In this document: positions 44,372 through 55,641 of the stretch, in pieces
Numbering within the stretch: position 1 is the first letter of the stretch
How the letters are laid out: the number at the start of each line of letters is the position of its first letter
DNA from: Ensifer sp. USDA 6670
GTDB taxonomy: Bacteria; Pseudomonadota; Alphaproteobacteria; Rhizobiales; Rhizobiaceae
Assembly: GCA_000421085.1 (NCBI GenBank)
Contig: ATWE01000005.1
Coordinates: 303,611-367,610, forward strand
Direction: 5' to 3'
Length of the DNA stretch: 64,000 bases
The notes under the pieces: model-generated
What the model was told of the DNA's origin: nothing
The model's input: the letters and a program-made list of their open reading frames with translations, nothing else
Database searches by the model: none
Position numbers and translations under genes: made by a program

Positions 44372-45577
44372 TCAAAGCGCCGGCGCCGGTCCGGTCGTCC
44401 CCCAGGGGGACTCGTAGAGTTCGCAGAGCGCCACGACCGCAGCCCCCTGGGCCCATGTCTCGTCGGCCGATTCGTCGAAGACGAGTTCGGCGACCGTCGA
44501 GATCGAGGGCGGGATCGCGTTCTGAAAGGATCGGCGGATGCTCTCCACGAAAACGGTGCCGAGCGACAGGCTCGAACCGACGATGACGACGCGCGGTGGC
44601 CCGAACAGCGTGACGATGTTGGCGACGGCGAGCCCGATCGCTTCTCCGGCCCGCGAGGCGGTCGCGATCAGCGCGTCGTCCTCGGCTGCGATCAGCGTCT
44701 GCGCATGCGTCATGCCCCGCCCGAGGCGCACTGCCTCGGCGAACCGCCCGTCCATCGGGTGTTCGCCGAGAATAGCATTCTCCCCGGCGAGCGTCGAAAG
44801 CCGGACGGTGCGGCTCTCGCCGACGCCGAGCACGAGGTCGCCGAGATTGTGGCTCAAGCCTCCGGCGCCGCGGAAAAGCTGGCCGCCATGCAGCACGCCG
44901 AGCCCTAAGGTCTGCTCCAGCGAAACGAGCACCATGTCGTCGAGGTCGCGGGCGCGCCCGAACCAGTGATGGGCAAGCGTGATGGCGTGCGCGTCGCTCT
45001 CGACGATCGTCGCGACGTTGAGCCTGCTCGTCATCTCGCTCGCGAAATCGACGTCCGTTTCCCGGAAGATCGGGCTCGAGCGGACATGACCGGTGCGGTG
45101 TTCGACCACGCCCGGCAGGCCGATGCAGATCGAATCGATATCGTCGAGCGAAAGGTCGGCGTCGACCACGCAGCGGCGCACGCCGTCCTCGATCAGATCG
45201 GCGATGACGGCGATCGGCTGGCGGTCGACGCGGATCGGCAAAGTCAGATCGGAGAGCACCTCGCCGCGAAAGTTGGCGACGGCGAAAACCATCCGGTTGG
45301 CCGCGATCTTGGCGCCGACGACGCGGGCGGCCTCCGGGTCGAGCTCCAGCATGACGCGCGGGCGGCCCCTTGCGGCAGCGTTGCGGATATCGCCCTCGTG
45401 CCGGGTCAGGATGAGGCCGTCGTCAAGCAGCGACGCGGTGATCGCGGAAACGGTGGTCGTGGACAGTTCGGTGCGCTCGCTGATCTCGACGCGCGAAATG
45501 GGGCCGTGCCGACGGATCGTATCGAGCACGTTGAAGCGATTTATCGCGCGCATCAGTTCGGGATCGGCGGTCTTCAT
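44372..45577 (-). CDS. ROK-family transcriptional repressor
   Basis: A 401-residue protein. Residues about 10 to 60 are a winged helix (FNVLDTIRRHGPISRVEISE, TELSTTTVSAITASLLDDG); the remainder is a ROK sugar-kinase-like domain with GLPGVVEHRTGHV and GQLFRGAGGLSHNLGD. The usual CGxxGCxE zinc motif after the GEIGH-like histidine is missing (ESRTVRLSTLAGENAI instead). It faces the ABC importer operon across 227 bases and would repress both sides until the sugar binds. Confidence 0.9.
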   Translation of the reverse strand: MKTADPELMRAINRFNVLDTIRRHGPISRVEISERTELSTTTVSAITASLLDDGLILTRHEGDIRNAAARGRPRVMLELDPEAARVVGAKIAANRMVFAVANFRGEVLSDLTLPIRVDRQPIAVIADLIEDGVRRCVVDADLSLDDIDSICIGLPGVVEHRTGHVRSSPIFRETDVDFASEMTSRLNVATIVESDAHAITLAHHWFGRARDLDDMVLVSLEQTLGLGVLHGGQLFRGAGGLSHNLGDLVLGVGESRTVRLSTLAGENAILGEHPMDGRFAEAVRLGRGMTHAQTLIAAEDDALIATASRAGEAIGLAVANIVTLFGPPRVVIVGSSLSLGTVFVESIRRSFQNAIPPSISTVAELVFDESADETWAQGAAVVALCELYESPWGTTGPAPAL

Positions 45578-45645
45578 CGGTCTGCAGGATGCTCGCGTGC
45601 TCGATTGGCTTGGCTGGGCGGGGTCAAATCATTTATCAGGAATAC

Positions 45646-45743
45646 GAATTAAATAACGGGCAATTAGCGCCTGCTGTCAAGCCGAGAGCCCGAATTATTC
45701 ACGGCGCCTGTTGACATTTGTCGGCATCTCCTCTGAATTAATC
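45646..45743. promoter_or_regulatory. three GAATTA repeats in ROK-importer divergent region
   Basis: GAATTAAAT at 45646, GAATTATTC at 45692 and GAATTAATC at 45735 lie 43 to 46 bases apart, about four helical turns. ROK repressors bind AT-rich imperfect palindromes, often in several copies in divergent regions. No other obvious operator is present. A ribosome-binding site GGAGGAG precedes the importer gene. Confidence 0.3.
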
Positions 45744-45804
45744 CGCATCGGGGACAAAATGAAGAGGACGTTTTGCCCCCTTCCGGAGGAGATATGGGAG
45801 GAGA

Positions 45805-47115
45805 ATGATGATGATGCTCGAACGTGGGTCGGCGCCTCTGCGCGCAGCCAGACTTTCCGCGATTGCTGCCGTAGCCGGCATGGCGCTTCTCTTCGATGCG
45901 AACCACGCATCCGCCGATACGGTGGTCAAGTGGCTTCATCTGGAGACTGTTCCGGCCTATGTAAAGATGTGGGAGGACATCGCTGCAAAGTACGAATCGG
46001 AACATGCGGGCGTCGATATTCAGCTCCAGTTCCTGGAAAACGAGGCATTCAAGGCGAAGCTGCCGACGCTTCTGCAGTCGGACGACGCGCCTCATTTCTT
46101 CTATAGCTGGGGCGGCGGCGTGCTGAAACAGCAATCCGAGACCGGCGCGCTCATGGATCTGACGGAGGCGATGCGCGCCGACGGCGGGGCCTGGGAGAAG
46201 AGCTACAATCCCGCTGCGCTCAAGGGCTTCACCTTTGACGACAGAATTTATGCGGTTCCCTTCAAAATGGGAACGATCAGCTTCTTCTACAACAAGGAGC
46301 TCTTTCAGAAGGGCGGCGTCAAGGCCGAGGACATCAAGACCTGGGACGACTTCCTCACGGCGGTGAAGACGCTTAAGGAGGCCGGCATCACGCCGATCGC
46401 CGGCGGCGGCGGCGACAAGTGGCCGCTGCATTTCTACTGGAGCTATCTGGTCATGCGCAACGGCGGCCAGCAGGTCTTCGAGGATGCCAAGAACAACGAG
46501 GGCGAGGGCTTCCTGCAGCCCGCGATCATCAAGGCCGGCGAGCAGCTCGCCGAACTCGGCAAGCTCGAGCCGTTCCAGGGCGGCTATCTCGGCGCGAACT
46601 GGCCGCAGACGCTCGGCCTCTTCGGCGACGGCAAGGCGGCTATGATCCTGAGCTTCGAGAATACCGAGGCTACCCAGCGCGCCAATTCCGGCGACGGCAA
46701 GGGCCTCGCAGCCGAGAATATCGGCCGCTTTGCCTTCCCCGCCGTCGAGGGCGGAGCGGGTGCCGCCACCGACACGCTTGGCGGCCTCAACGGTTGGGCG
46801 GTGAGCAAGAATGCTCCGCCCGAAGCTCTCGATTTCCTGCGCTACCTGACCAATGCGGAAAACGAGCGGCTGATGGCGAGCGTCGGCATGATCGTCCCGG
46901 CGGCGGCAGGGGCCGAGGATGGCGTCACCAACCCGCTTGTGCGGGCTTCGGCCGACCAACTCGCGGCCTCGACCTGGCACCAGAATTATTTCGACCAGGA
47001 TCTCGGCCCCTCCGTCGGGCGCGTCGTGAACGATGCTTCCGTCGAGATCGTCTCGGGACAGATGTCCTCGGAAGAGGGCGCCCGGATGATCCAGGACGCC
47101 CGCGAACTCGAATGA
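45805..47115 (+). CDS. sugar ABC transporter substrate-binding protein
   Basis: A 436-residue periplasmic binding protein of the carbohydrate (MalE-like) cluster. Signal peptide AARLSAIAAVAGMALLF, cleavage near ASADT. Features: VPAYVKMWEDIAAKYE, KLPTLLQSDDAPHFFYSWGG, ISFFYNKELFQKGG and LGGLNGWAVSKNAPPEALDF. Four ATG codons in a row begin the frame; GGAGGAG is right before the first. Ligand unknown; the operon context suggests a mono- or disaccharide oxidised by the divergent dehydrogenase. Confidence 0.92.
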   Translation: MMMMLERGSAPLRAARLSAIAAVAGMALLFDANHASADTVVKWLHLETVPAYVKMWEDIAAKYESEHAGVDIQLQFLENEAFKAKLPTLLQSDDAPHFFYSWGGGVLKQQSETGALMDLTEAMRADGGAWEKSYNPAALKGFTFDDRIYAVPFKMGTISFFYNKELFQKGGVKAEDIKTWDDFLTAVKTLKEAGITPIAGGGGDKWPLHFYWSYLVMRNGGQQVFEDAKNNEGEGFLQPAIIKAGEQLAELGKLEPFQGGYLGANWPQTLGLFGDGKAAMILSFENTEATQRANSGDGKGLAAENIGRFAFPAVEGGAGAATDTLGGLNGWAVSKNAPPEALDFLRYLTNAENERLMASVGMIVPAAAGAEDGVTNPLVRASADQLAASTWHQNYFDQDLGPSVGRVVNDASVEIVSGQMSSEEGARMIQDARELE

Positions 47116-47193
47116 GTGCGTAAGCGGGGGCGGCGGGAGCTCCCGCCGCCCGGCCTTCCCCAGACCATTCGGAACGACCTTTGCGAGGACCAG

Positions 47194-48132
47194 ATGACCG
47201 ACGCGACTGCGGCGATGAACGCGGTGCCGGCCACGGCAAGCCGCAAGAATGTGCGCTACAAGAGCCCGACCGTGCGCGGGCGCCTGCCGGTGCTCATCCT
47301 CTTCCTGCCACCGGCCTTGCTGCTGTTTACGGTCTTCGTCATCCTGCCGATGGGAGAGGCGGCCTGGTACAGCCTCTATCGCTGGAACGGTTACGGAACC
47401 CCGACGCAGTTCGTGGGCCTGCGCAATTTCGAGGTGCTGTTCAACAATGCGGCCTTCTCGCGGGCGCTGATCAACAACGGCATCATCATTCTCGTTTCGG
47501 TGATCCTGCAAATTCCGCTCGCCCTCTGGCTTGCGATGATGCTCGCCCACAGGATCGCCGGCGTCGTCGCCTTCCGCCTGATCTTCTTTCTTCCCTACGT
47601 GCTGGCGGATGTCGCGGCCGGGCTCATCTGGCGTTTCGTCTATGATGGCGACTACGGGCTTGTGGCCGCGGTCGCCGGCTTCTTCGGCGTGGCCACCCCT
47701 TACGTGCTCGCCGACCGCAGCCTTGCCATCTATGCGGTGCTTGCCGTCATCATCTGGAAATATTTCGGCTTCCACATGATGCTGTTCATCGCCGGCCTGC
47801 AGGCGGTCGACAGGAGCGTGCTCGAAGCTGCCGAGATCGACGGGGCGACCGGTTGGCAGAAATTCCGCTACGTGACCCTGCCGCTCCTCGGCTCGACCGT
47901 CAGGCTGTCGATCTTCTTCGCCGTCATCGGATCGCTGCAACTCTTCGACCTCGTCATGCCCCTCACGGGCGGCGGGCCGTCGAACTCGACGCAGACCATG
48001 GTGACCTTCCTCTACACTTACGGCGTCACCCGCATGCAGGTGGGGCTCGGAAGCGCGGTCGGCGTGGTCCTCTTCGTCATCTGCGTCACCCTCGCCTTCG
48101 GCTACAAACGGATATTCATGCGCCATGACTGA
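47194..48132 (+). CDS. sugar ABC transporter permease, MalF type
   Basis: A 312-residue inner-membrane protein with six helices; LPVLILFLPPALLLFTVFVI is the first. The EAA loop reads EAAEIDGATGWQKFRYVTLP, the ATPase contact. ATG 47194 with GAGGA is used; the frame starts at 47116 at a GTG without a site and a non-conserved tail. Partner of the next permease, overlapping it by eight bases. Confidence 0.92.
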   Translation: MTDATAAMNAVPATASRKNVRYKSPTVRGRLPVLILFLPPALLLFTVFVILPMGEAAWYSLYRWNGYGTPTQFVGLRNFEVLFNNAAFSRALINNGIIILVSVILQIPLALWLAMMLAHRIAGVVAFRLIFFLPYVLADVAAGLIWRFVYDGDYGLVAAVAGFFGVATPYVLADRSLAIYAVLAVIIWKYFGFHMMLFIAGLQAVDRSVLEAAEIDGATGWQKFRYVTLPLLGSTVRLSIFFAVIGSLQLFDLVMPLTGGGPSNSTQTMVTFLYTYGVTRMQVGLGSAVGVVLFVICVTLAFGYKRIFMRHD

Positions 48133-48973
48133 TACGACTTCTTCCCTTCGCATGACCGCAGCCACCCGCCTCTATCTCTACGTGTCGCTGTCGCTGGTGG
48201 CGATTCTGGTCCTCATGCCCCTGGTCACCACGGCGCTCGGCGGCTTCAAGTCGCTCGGCGACCTGCGCGTCAATCCTTTCGGCCTGCCTTCCGAATGGCT
48301 GTGGTCGAACTATCTCGATATCCTTTTCGGCGACCGCTATTGGCGGCAGATGCTGAATTCGCTGTTCATCGCGGCCATAACGGTGGTGCTGACCGTTATC
48401 GTTTCGGCCATGGCCGCCTTCACCTTCGCCCATGTCAGGTTCTTCGGCTCGAACCATCTGCTGAACTACTTCCTGATCGGGCTCATGTTCCCGGCGGCAA
48501 CCGCGATCCTGCCGCTCTTCATCCGCATCCGCGATCTCGGTCTGCTTGACACCTATTGGGGCGTGATCCTGCCCCAGGTCGCCTTCGGCCTCGGCATGAG
48601 CATCCTGCTTTTTCGCAATTATTTCCGGAACCTGCCGGAAGAACTCTTCCAGGCCGCCTTCGTCGACGGCTGCGGTTATATCCGCTTCTTCTGGTACATC
48701 TCCCTGCCGCTTTCGCGCCCCATCGTCTCGACGGTCGGCATCATCACATTCGTGCATAGCTGGAACAGCTATATCCTGCCGCTGATCATGCTGAACTCGG
48801 AGGCGAAGTATCCCTGGCCGCTCGGCATCATGGTCTATCGCGGCGAGTTCGGCACCGATTGGCAGCTCGTGCTCGCCTTCATCACGCTGACGATCCTGCC
48901 GACGGTGATCGTCTTCTTTCTCGCCCAGAAGCACATCATCGCAGGCCTGACGGCCGGCGCGGTGAAATCCTGA
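48125..48973 (+). CDS. sugar ABC transporter permease, MalG type
   Basis: A 282-residue permease with six helices (LYVSLSLVAILVLMPLVTTA first). EAA loop: QAAFVDGCGYIRFFWYISLP, with cysteine and tyrosine where G-A-S is usual. It forms the translocation pore with the preceding MalF-type subunit. Eight-base overlap indicates coupled translation. Confidence 0.92.
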   Translation: MTDTTSSLRMTAATRLYLYVSLSLVAILVLMPLVTTALGGFKSLGDLRVNPFGLPSEWLWSNYLDILFGDRYWRQMLNSLFIAAITVVLTVIVSAMAAFTFAHVRFFGSNHLLNYFLIGLMFPAATAILPLFIRIRDLGLLDTYWGVILPQVAFGLGMSILLFRNYFRNLPEELFQAAFVDGCGYIRFFWYISLPLSRPIVSTVGIITFVHSWNSYILPLIMLNSEAKYPWPLGIMVYRGEFGTDWQLVLAFITLTILPTVIVFFLAQKHIIAGLTAGAVKS

Positions 48974-49005
48974 GCCCCTGACCCATCGTTCCAAGGAGAA
49001 AGCAT

Positions 49006-50076
49006 ATGGCATCGGTCGAACTCAGGGACATTCGCAAGAGCTACGCTGCGCTCGAGGTGGTCCACGGCGTATCCCTCTCGATCGCGGAGGGTGAATTCAT
49101 CGCGCTCGTCGGCCCCTCCGGCTGCGGCAAATCCACGTTGCTGCGCATGATCGCCGGATTGGAAGAGATCAGCGACGGCGAGGTGCTGATCGGCGGCAAG
49201 GTGGTCAATCCGCTGACGCCGCGCGAGCGCAACATCGCCATGGTCTTCCAGTCCTACGCGCTCTACCCGCACATGTCGGTCGCCGAGAACATGGGCTTCA
49301 ACCTCAAGCTCTCCGGTCTCTCCCGTCCCGAGATCGACAGAAAAGTGGGCGAGGCGGCGCGCATGCTGGCGCTGACGGAGCTTCTCGATCGCAAGCCGAG
49401 TCAGCTTTCCGGCGGCCAGCGCCAGCGCGTCGCCATGGGCCGGGCGATCGTCCGCGATCCGGCCGTCTTCCTGTTCGACGAACCGCTCTCCAATCTCGAT
49501 GCCAAGCTCAGGGTGCAGATGCGCACCGAGATCAAGGCCTTGCACCAGAAGGTCGCCACCACCTCGATCTACGTGACCCACGACCAGATCGAGGCGATGA
49601 CGCTCGCAGACCGCATCGTGGTGCTGAACGGCGGCAGGATCGAGCAAGTAGGCACGCCGCTGGAGCTCTACCGAACGCCCGCCAACCTTTTCGTCGCGGG
49701 TTTCATCGGTTCTCCGGCCATGAACGTCCTCGACGGAACGGTCGATGCCGATGACGGGGAGCCGGCGGTGCGCCTCGGCGACGGCTCGGCGATCCGCATC
49801 GCGCCCGAGCGCAAGGTGCGGCCCGGGCAGGCGGTCCGGATCGGGCTGCGCCCGGAACATTTCGTGGCGGGCGGTGAGGGCAATGCCATTGCCGGCCAGA
49901 CGCTGCTGGTCGAGCCGACCGGTGCCCAGACGCATGTGCTTTTCGAATTCGCCGGCGAACAGATAACGGCCGTCGTCGACGGCGATCACCCCGCCCGCCA
50001 CGGATCCCTCTTCAAGGCGGCGATGGACCGCAGCCAGGTCTACGTCTTCGACCGGCAGACGGGTGCGGCACTCTGA
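49006..50076 (+). CDS. sugar ABC transporter ATPase, UgpC/MsmK type
   Basis: A 356-residue ATPase. Walker [20 protein letters not shown]-loop [13 protein letters not shown], signature [16 protein letters not shown], Walker [17 protein letters not shown], switch [15 protein letters not shown]. The C-terminal TOBE-type regulatory domain ([20 protein letters not shown]) is present. It energises the importer encoded by the three upstream genes; 32 bases separate it from the second permease. Confidence 0.95.
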   Translation: MASVELRDIRKSYAALEVVHGVSLSIAEGEFIALVGPSGCGKSTLLRMIAGLEEISDGEVLIGGKVVNPLTPRERNIAMVFQSYALYPHMSVAENMGFNLKLSGLSRPEIDRKVGEAARMLALTELLDRKPSQLSGGQRQRVAMGRAIVRDPAVFLFDEPLSNLDAKLRVQMRTEIKALHQKVATTSIYVTHDQIEAMTLADRIVVLNGGRIEQVGTPLELYRTPANLFVAGFIGSPAMNVLDGTVDADDGEPAVRLGDGSAIRIAPERKVRPGQAVRIGLRPEHFVAGGEGNAIAGQTLLVEPTGAQTHVLFEFAGEQITAVVDGDHPARHGSLFKAAMDRSQVYVFDRQTGAAL

Positions 50077-50271
50077 GCATCGCGCGGGGCCGTCCGCCGG
50101 GGCGGACCCCTGTCCGTGTGAAGGCACATGCGAGCGAATCCGTCAGGCGTCTCAATCCTGCAACTGCCGGGGGTGAAATGGCTTGCCTTGATTTGAAAGG
50201 TGGTTTTGCTGTAATTCGGCCTATATTATCGCGTTGCGTTATGGTTCGCGGACAATATCGGGGGTAAAGAT

Positions 50272-50811
50272 ATGCGGGTTTCACATGCGGCGGCCGGGTT
50301 GGCGGTTGTACTTGCGCTAACCGGATGCCAGCGGACGTCCTTCGGTGGTTTCGGATCTCAGGATGTTTCTCGCGCTCCCGCTCCCCTGCAGGCGCAGCCC
50401 GTACCTTCCGTCTCGGCGGGGCAGCTGCCGCCTCCGGCCGGTGCGTCGCAGTTCCCGGCCGCACCGACGACAGGCACCGCAGCGCCCGGCGCTGCTGCCG
50501 GCACGGAAGTGGCCGCAGCCACCAATGCGCTCGACGTGACGAAGGAATCGATGGTCGGCAACTGGCGCGTTTCGAGCGCCGGCAGCTCCTGCGACATGTT
50601 CCTGACGCTCACCAATCTCGGCAGCGGGTCGCGCGGCGGCACGCGCGGCTGTGCCGGCGAACTGACGGCCATGGGATCCTGGGAAGTGGCGGGCAAGCAG
50701 GTCGTGCTCAAAGACCGCAGCGGCAATCCGATCGCCCGGCTCTACAAGACGGCCGATGCGCGCTTCGACGGCTCGACCAATGGCGGGCAGCCGGTCAGCC
50801 TCAGCCGCTAA
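50272..50811 (+). CDS. Omp19-like outer-membrane lipoprotein, Inh-type inhibitor
   Basis: A 179-residue lipoprotein: signal and lipobox [11 protein letters not shown] with acylated C19. A Pro/Ala/Gly-rich linker of about 70 residues follows, then a C-terminal domain ([40 protein letters not shown]) with two cysteines, matching the AprI/Inh protease-inhibitor fold of Brucella Omp19. Probably in the outer membrane; inhibition of proteases is established for Omp19, inferred here. Confidence 0.85.
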   Translation: MRVSHAAAGLAVVLALTGCQRTSFGGFGSQDVSRAPAPLQAQPVPSVSAGQLPPPAGASQFPAAPTTGTAAPGAAAGTEVAAATNALDVTKESMVGNWRVSSAGSSCDMFLTLTNLGSGSRGGTRGCAGELTAMGSWEVAGKQVVLKDRSGNPIARLYKTADARFDGSTNGGQPVSLSR

Positions 50812-50922
50812 CGACCAACTCACGGCCGGTCTTGCGGCCGGACAAGAGGCGGGACGCGGCAGAGCGCCTTTCGCCGCGGCCGCCATCCTCCTGCAAACGG
50901 CCATGGCGGCCCTGGACGCATC

Positions 50923-52077
50923 GTGCTCAATCCTGACGACAGCATTCTTCACAGGCTCGAGGCGCTCGTTGCCGCTGGCGAGCGGCAGCGTGACCCCGCT
51001 CAATTGGCAATCGCAAGAAGGCTAGACAGCCTTACGGCAAATCTCCTGGCGAGCCGCCCCTCGCGCAAGACGAATGCGCTCGGCTGGCTCTTTGCCGCTC
51101 GCAAGAAGGACCAGCCGCCTGTCAAAGGCCTCTATATCCACGGAGGCGTGGGGCGCGGCAAGACCATGCTGATGGACATGTTCTTCGATGCGGTGCCGAT
51201 CCAGCGAAAGCGCCGCGCCCATTTCCACGAATTCATGGCCGATGTGCATGAGCGCATCTACAGGCACCGGCAGAAGCTCAAGAACGGCGAGACGAAGCAC
51301 GCCGATCCGATCCCGCCCGTCGCTTCCGATCTCTTCGGCGAAGCGCGGCTTCTGTGTTTCGACGAGTTCACCGTCACCGACATCGCCGATGCGATGATAC
51401 TGGCGCGGCTCTTCGGCGAGCTGTTCGCCAAGGGCTGCGTGCTTGTCGCGACCTCAAACGTCGAGCCGGACAATCTCTATCGCGACGGCCTCAATCGCGG
51501 TCTCTTCCTGCCGTTCATCGATCTCCTGAAGGCGAATGCCGAGATCATCTCGCTCGATACGGAAACGGATTATCGTCTAGGCAAGACCGATGGCACGCCC
51601 GTGTGGCTGTCGCCGCTCGGGCCCGAAACTGAAGCAGCCATGGATCGTGCCTGGTATCGGGAGACGAGCGGAGCGCCGGTCGCCTCGGCCGAGATCGGCC
51701 GCAAGGGGCGGACGATCCGCGTGCCGGCGGCGGCCGGCCGGGTCGCGCGGTTCACCTTTGCCGACCTGTGCGCGCAGCCGCTCGGTGCGGCCGATTATCT
51801 TGCGATCGTCGCGCAGTACAGCACCATCTTCCTCGACCATGTTCCGCATCTCGGGCCGCACCTGCGCAACGAGACGAAGCGCTTCATCATCCTGGTCGAT
51901 GCCCTCTATGACCAGGGTGCCCGTCTGTTCGCCTCGGCTGCGGCCGAACCGCAGCATCTGCTAACCGCCAAAAAGGGCACCGAAGGCTTCGAGTTCGACC
52001 GTACGGTTTCGCGTCTGATCGAGATGCAAAGCCAGGAATATGCCTCGGCGCATCCTGAAAATTCAGCGGCCGAATGA
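50923..52077 (+). CDS. zapE: ZapE (AFG1-like) cell division ATPase
   Basis: A 384-residue AFG1/ZapE protein. Walker A LYIHGGVGRGKTMLMDMFF, Walker B LLCFDEFTVTDIADAMILAR, and ATSNVEPDNLYRDGLNR are typical. In gammaproteobacteria it regulates the Z-ring; the mitochondrial homologue is linked to protein turnover. GTG 50923 gives the full N-terminus. An AT-rich hairpin follows, before mdh. Confidence 0.92.
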   Translation: MLNPDDSILHRLEALVAAGERQRDPAQLAIARRLDSLTANLLASRPSRKTNALGWLFAARKKDQPPVKGLYIHGGVGRGKTMLMDMFFDAVPIQRKRRAHFHEFMADVHERIYRHRQKLKNGETKHADPIPPVASDLFGEARLLCFDEFTVTDIADAMILARLFGELFAKGCVLVATSNVEPDNLYRDGLNRGLFLPFIDLLKANAEIISLDTETDYRLGKTDGTPVWLSPLGPETEAAMDRAWYRETSGAPVASAEIGRKGRTIRVPAAAGRVARFTFADLCAQPLGAADYLAIVAQYSTIFLDHVPHLGPHLRNETKRFIILVDALYDQGARLFASAAAEPQHLLTAKKGTEGFEFDRTVSRLIEMQSQEYASAHPENSAAE

Positions 52078-52091
52078 CACTTGGGCGACAG

Positions 52092-52118
52092 AAATTCTTA
52101 CGTTTACGTAAGAATTTT
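52092..52118. terminator. AT-rich stem-loop between zapE and mdh
   Basis: AAATTCTTACG at 52092-52102 and CGTAAGAATTT at 52107-52117 pair perfectly around TTTA. The stem is weak in GC but ends in TTTT, 14 bases after the zapE stop. It may terminate zapE or, being a perfect palindrome upstream of mdh, bind a regulator. Confidence 0.55.
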
Positions 52119-52229
52119 GCGCTCTAACCGATTGAAATTGCTCTGCCAAAAAGTATCGATTGATATTTTTTCCTTTGCCGTTTAAGGGCTTTCGCGAAGG
52201 TTTGGCGTTTGCCGCGTTTCAGGCCTTGA

Positions 52230-53222
<993 letters not shown>

Positions 53223-53255
53223 CCGCCATCCGGCCTATCAGACAGGAAAGAACCC

Positions 53256-54452
53256 ATGAACATCCATGAATACCAGGCCAAGGCTCTGTTGAAGAGCTAT
53301 GGCGCGCCCGTCGCGGAAGGCGTCGCGATCTTCTCCGCCGACGAGGCCGAAGCGGCCGCGAAGAAGCTGCCGGGACCGCTTTACGTGGTGAAGAGCCAGA
53401 TTCATGCCGGCGGCCGCGGCAAGGGCAAGTTCAAGGAACTCGGCCCCGATGCCAAGGGCGGCGTACGCCTGGCCAAGTCGGTCGACGAGGTCGTCGCCAA
53501 CGTCAAGGAAATGCTCGGCAACACGCTGGTGACCAAGCAGACGGGTCCGTCCGGCAAGCAGGTCAATCGCCTCTATATCGAAGACGGCGCCGATATCGAC
53601 CGCGAGCTCTATCTCTCGATCCTCGTCGATCGCTCCGTCGGCCAGGTGGCCTTCGTGGTTTCGACCGAGGGCGGCATGGACATCGAAGCGGTCGCCGAAC
53701 ATACGCCGGAGAAGATCGTCACCGTCGCGATCGATTCGGAAAAGGGTGTTACCGCAGAAAATCTGAAGACGCTGGCCGACGCGCTGAAGCTCGAAGGCGA
53801 AGCGCGTGCCGATGCCGAGAAGCTCTTCCCGATCCTCTACAAGGCATTCGTCGAAAAGGACATGAGCCTGCTCGAGGTCAATCCGCTGATCGTCATGACG
53901 AACGGCCGGATGCGCGTCCTCGACGCCAAGGTCTCCTTCGACGGCAATGCGCTCTTCCGCCATGAGGACGTGGTCGCGCTGCGCGACACGACGGAAGAGG
54001 ACGACAAGGAAATCGAGGCGTCGAAATACGACCTCGCCTATGTCGCCCTGGACGGCAATATCGGCTGTATGGTCAACGGCGCCGGTCTCGCCATGGCGAC
54101 GATGGACATCATCAAGCTCTATGGCGCCGAACCCGCGAACTTCCTCGATGTCGGCGGCGGTGCCTCGAAGGAAAAGGTCACGCAGGCCTTCAAGATCATC
54201 ACGGCCGATCCGGCGGTGAAGGGCATCCTCGTAAACATCTTCGGCGGCATCATGAAATGCGATGTCATCGCCGAGGGCGTGCTTGCAGCGGTCAAGGAAG
54301 TCGGCCTCAAGGTGCCGCTCGTCGTGCGCCTGGAAGGCACCAATGTCGAGCTCGGCAAGAAGATCATCAATGAATCGGGCCTCAACGTGATTTCCGCCGA
54401 TGATCTGGACGACGCCGCCCAGAAGATCGTTGCAGCCGTGAAGGGAGCCTGA
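53256..54452 (+). CDS. sucC: succinyl-CoA synthetase beta subunit
   Basis: A 398-residue ATP-grasp subunit: [16 protein letters not shown] start, [26 protein letters not shown], and the C-terminal [19 protein letters not shown]. With SucD it converts succinyl-CoA plus NDP to succinate plus NTP. 33 bases after mdh and six before sucD. Confidence 0.98.
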   Translation: MNIHEYQAKALLKSYGAPVAEGVAIFSADEAEAAAKKLPGPLYVVKSQIHAGGRGKGKFKELGPDAKGGVRLAKSVDEVVANVKEMLGNTLVTKQTGPSGKQVNRLYIEDGADIDRELYLSILVDRSVGQVAFVVSTEGGMDIEAVAEHTPEKIVTVAIDSEKGVTAENLKTLADALKLEGEARADAEKLFPILYKAFVEKDMSLLEVNPLIVMTNGRMRVLDAKVSFDGNALFRHEDVVALRDTTEEDDKEIEASKYDLAYVALDGNIGCMVNGAGLAMATMDIIKLYGAEPANFLDVGGGASKEKVTQAFKIITADPAVKGILVNIFGGIMKCDVIAEGVLAAVKEVGLKVPLVVRLEGTNVELGKKIINESGLNVISADDLDDAAQKIVAAVKGA

Positions 54453-54458
54453 GGTCTC

Positions 54459-55361
54459 ATGTCCATCCTGATCAACAAAGACACCAAGGTCCTCGTTCAG
54501 GGCCTGACCGGCAAGACCGGTACCTTCCACACCGAGCAGGCACTCGCCTATAACGGCACCAAGATGGTCGGCGGCATCCACCCGAAGAAGGGCGGCGAGA
54601 CCTGGACCGGCGCCAAGGGCGAGCAGCTGCCGATCTTCGCCACCGTTGCCGAAGGGCGCGACGCGACCGGCGCCAACGCTTCCGTGATCTATGTCCCGCC
54701 GGCCGGTGCCGCCGCGGCGATCATCGAAGCGATCGATGCGGAAATCCCGCTCATCGTCTGCATCACCGAGGGCATTCCCGTCGCCGACATGGTGAAGGTC
54801 AAGGCCCGGCTCGAAAAGTCGTCTTCGCGCCTCATCGGCCCGAACTGCCCGGGCGTGCTGACGCCCGACGAATGCAAGATCGGCATCATGCCCGGCAACA
54901 TCTTCCGCAAGGGCTCGGTCGGCGTGCTTTCGCGCTCCGGCACGCTGACCTATGAGGCGGTGTTCCAGACGACCAATGAAGGCCTCGGCCAGACGACGGC
55001 AGTCGGCATCGGCGGCGACCCGGTCAAGGGCACCGAATTCATCGACGTTTTGGAAATGTTCCTCGCAGACGACGAGACCAAGTCGATCATCATGATCGGC
55101 GAGATCGGCGGCTCGGCCGAAGAGGAAGCGGCGCAGTTCCTGAAGGACGAGGCGAAGCGCGGCCGCAAGAAGCCGATGGTCGGCTTCATCGCGGGCCGTA
55201 CGGCGCCTCCCGGCCGCACCATGGGCCATGCCGGCGCCGTCATCTCCGGCGGCAAGGGCGGTGCGGAAGACAAGATTGCGGCGATGGAATCGGCCGGGAT
55301 CCGCGTTTCGCCTTCGCCCGCACGCCTCGGCAAGACGCTGGTCGAAGTCCTGAAGGGCTGA
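54459..55361 (+). CDS. sucD: succinyl-CoA synthetase alpha subunit
   Basis: A 300-residue CoA-binding subunit. [40 protein letters not shown], and the phosphohistidine in [14 protein letters not shown]. Normal length. A 280-base non-coding region with predicted hairpins separates it from sucA, unusually long within this operon. Confidence 0.98.
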   Translation: MSILINKDTKVLVQGLTGKTGTFHTEQALAYNGTKMVGGIHPKKGGETWTGAKGEQLPIFATVAEGRDATGANASVIYVPPAGAAAAIIEAIDAEIPLIVCITEGIPVADMVKVKARLEKSSSRLIGPNCPGVLTPDECKIGIMPGNIFRKGSVGVLSRSGTLTYEAVFQTTNEGLGQTTAVGIGGDPVKGTEFIDVLEMFLADDETKSIIMIGEIGGSAEEEAAQFLKDEAKRGRKKPMVGFIAGRTAPPGRTMGHAGAVISGGKGGAEDKIAAMESAGIRVSPSPARLGKTLVEVLKG

Positions 55362-55391
55362 CGAACAACCCTGCGGCGCCCGCGCGTCCTG

Positions 55392-55636
55392 CCGGACGCA
55401 TAAAGGTCGCCGTGGCACTTTGCAGCGGGGCGGCAGGCCATGCCGCCCCATTGGAGCCACGAAAGATACGATGATGAGCGTCAAGTCCGGTGCAGATGGC
55501 GAACAGCCGGAACCGGGCCGACGCAGCCGGGGCGACGCGCCTGACCGTTGAAAGGCGCCAATCCGGCAGAAGGCAAACATGACCGGGACAACCCGGCACA
55601 CCAACTTAAGTCAGGAGGCGGGCTGAAGTCCGCGAT
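55392..55636 (+). promoter_or_regulatory. structured sucD-sucA intergenic leader
   Basis: Nested complementary segments: CCGGAC 55392-55397 with GTCCGG 55485-55490; inside it CGTGGC 55411-55416 with GCCACG 55456-55461; inside that GGGGCGGCA 55427-55435 with TGCCGCCCC 55441-55449. Further on CCGGG 55583-55587 pairs with CCCGG 55592-55596. The only strong Shine-Dalgarno, AGGAGG 55613-55618, is 23 bases from the sucA ATG; a hairpin (GCGGGC 55618-55623 with GTCCGC 55628-55633) between them would shorten the distance to about eight. No known riboswitch was recognised. Confidence 0.45.
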
Positions 55637-55641
55637 AGACC

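Noticed and set aside
45664..48165. 833-codon antisense frame over the ABC importer genes
   Set aside because: Spans two real genes and an intergenic region; composition artefact, low-complexity H/R/D-rich translation.
55491..55580. cobalamin riboswitch upstream of sucA
   Set aside because: A CCGGTGC...GGAACCGGG stretch looks suggestive, but there is no B12 box (GCCACTGG) in the right position and no cobalamin-related gene.
53238..55604. 788-codon antisense frame over sucC and sucD
   Set aside because: Same artefact; both sense genes are unmistakable.
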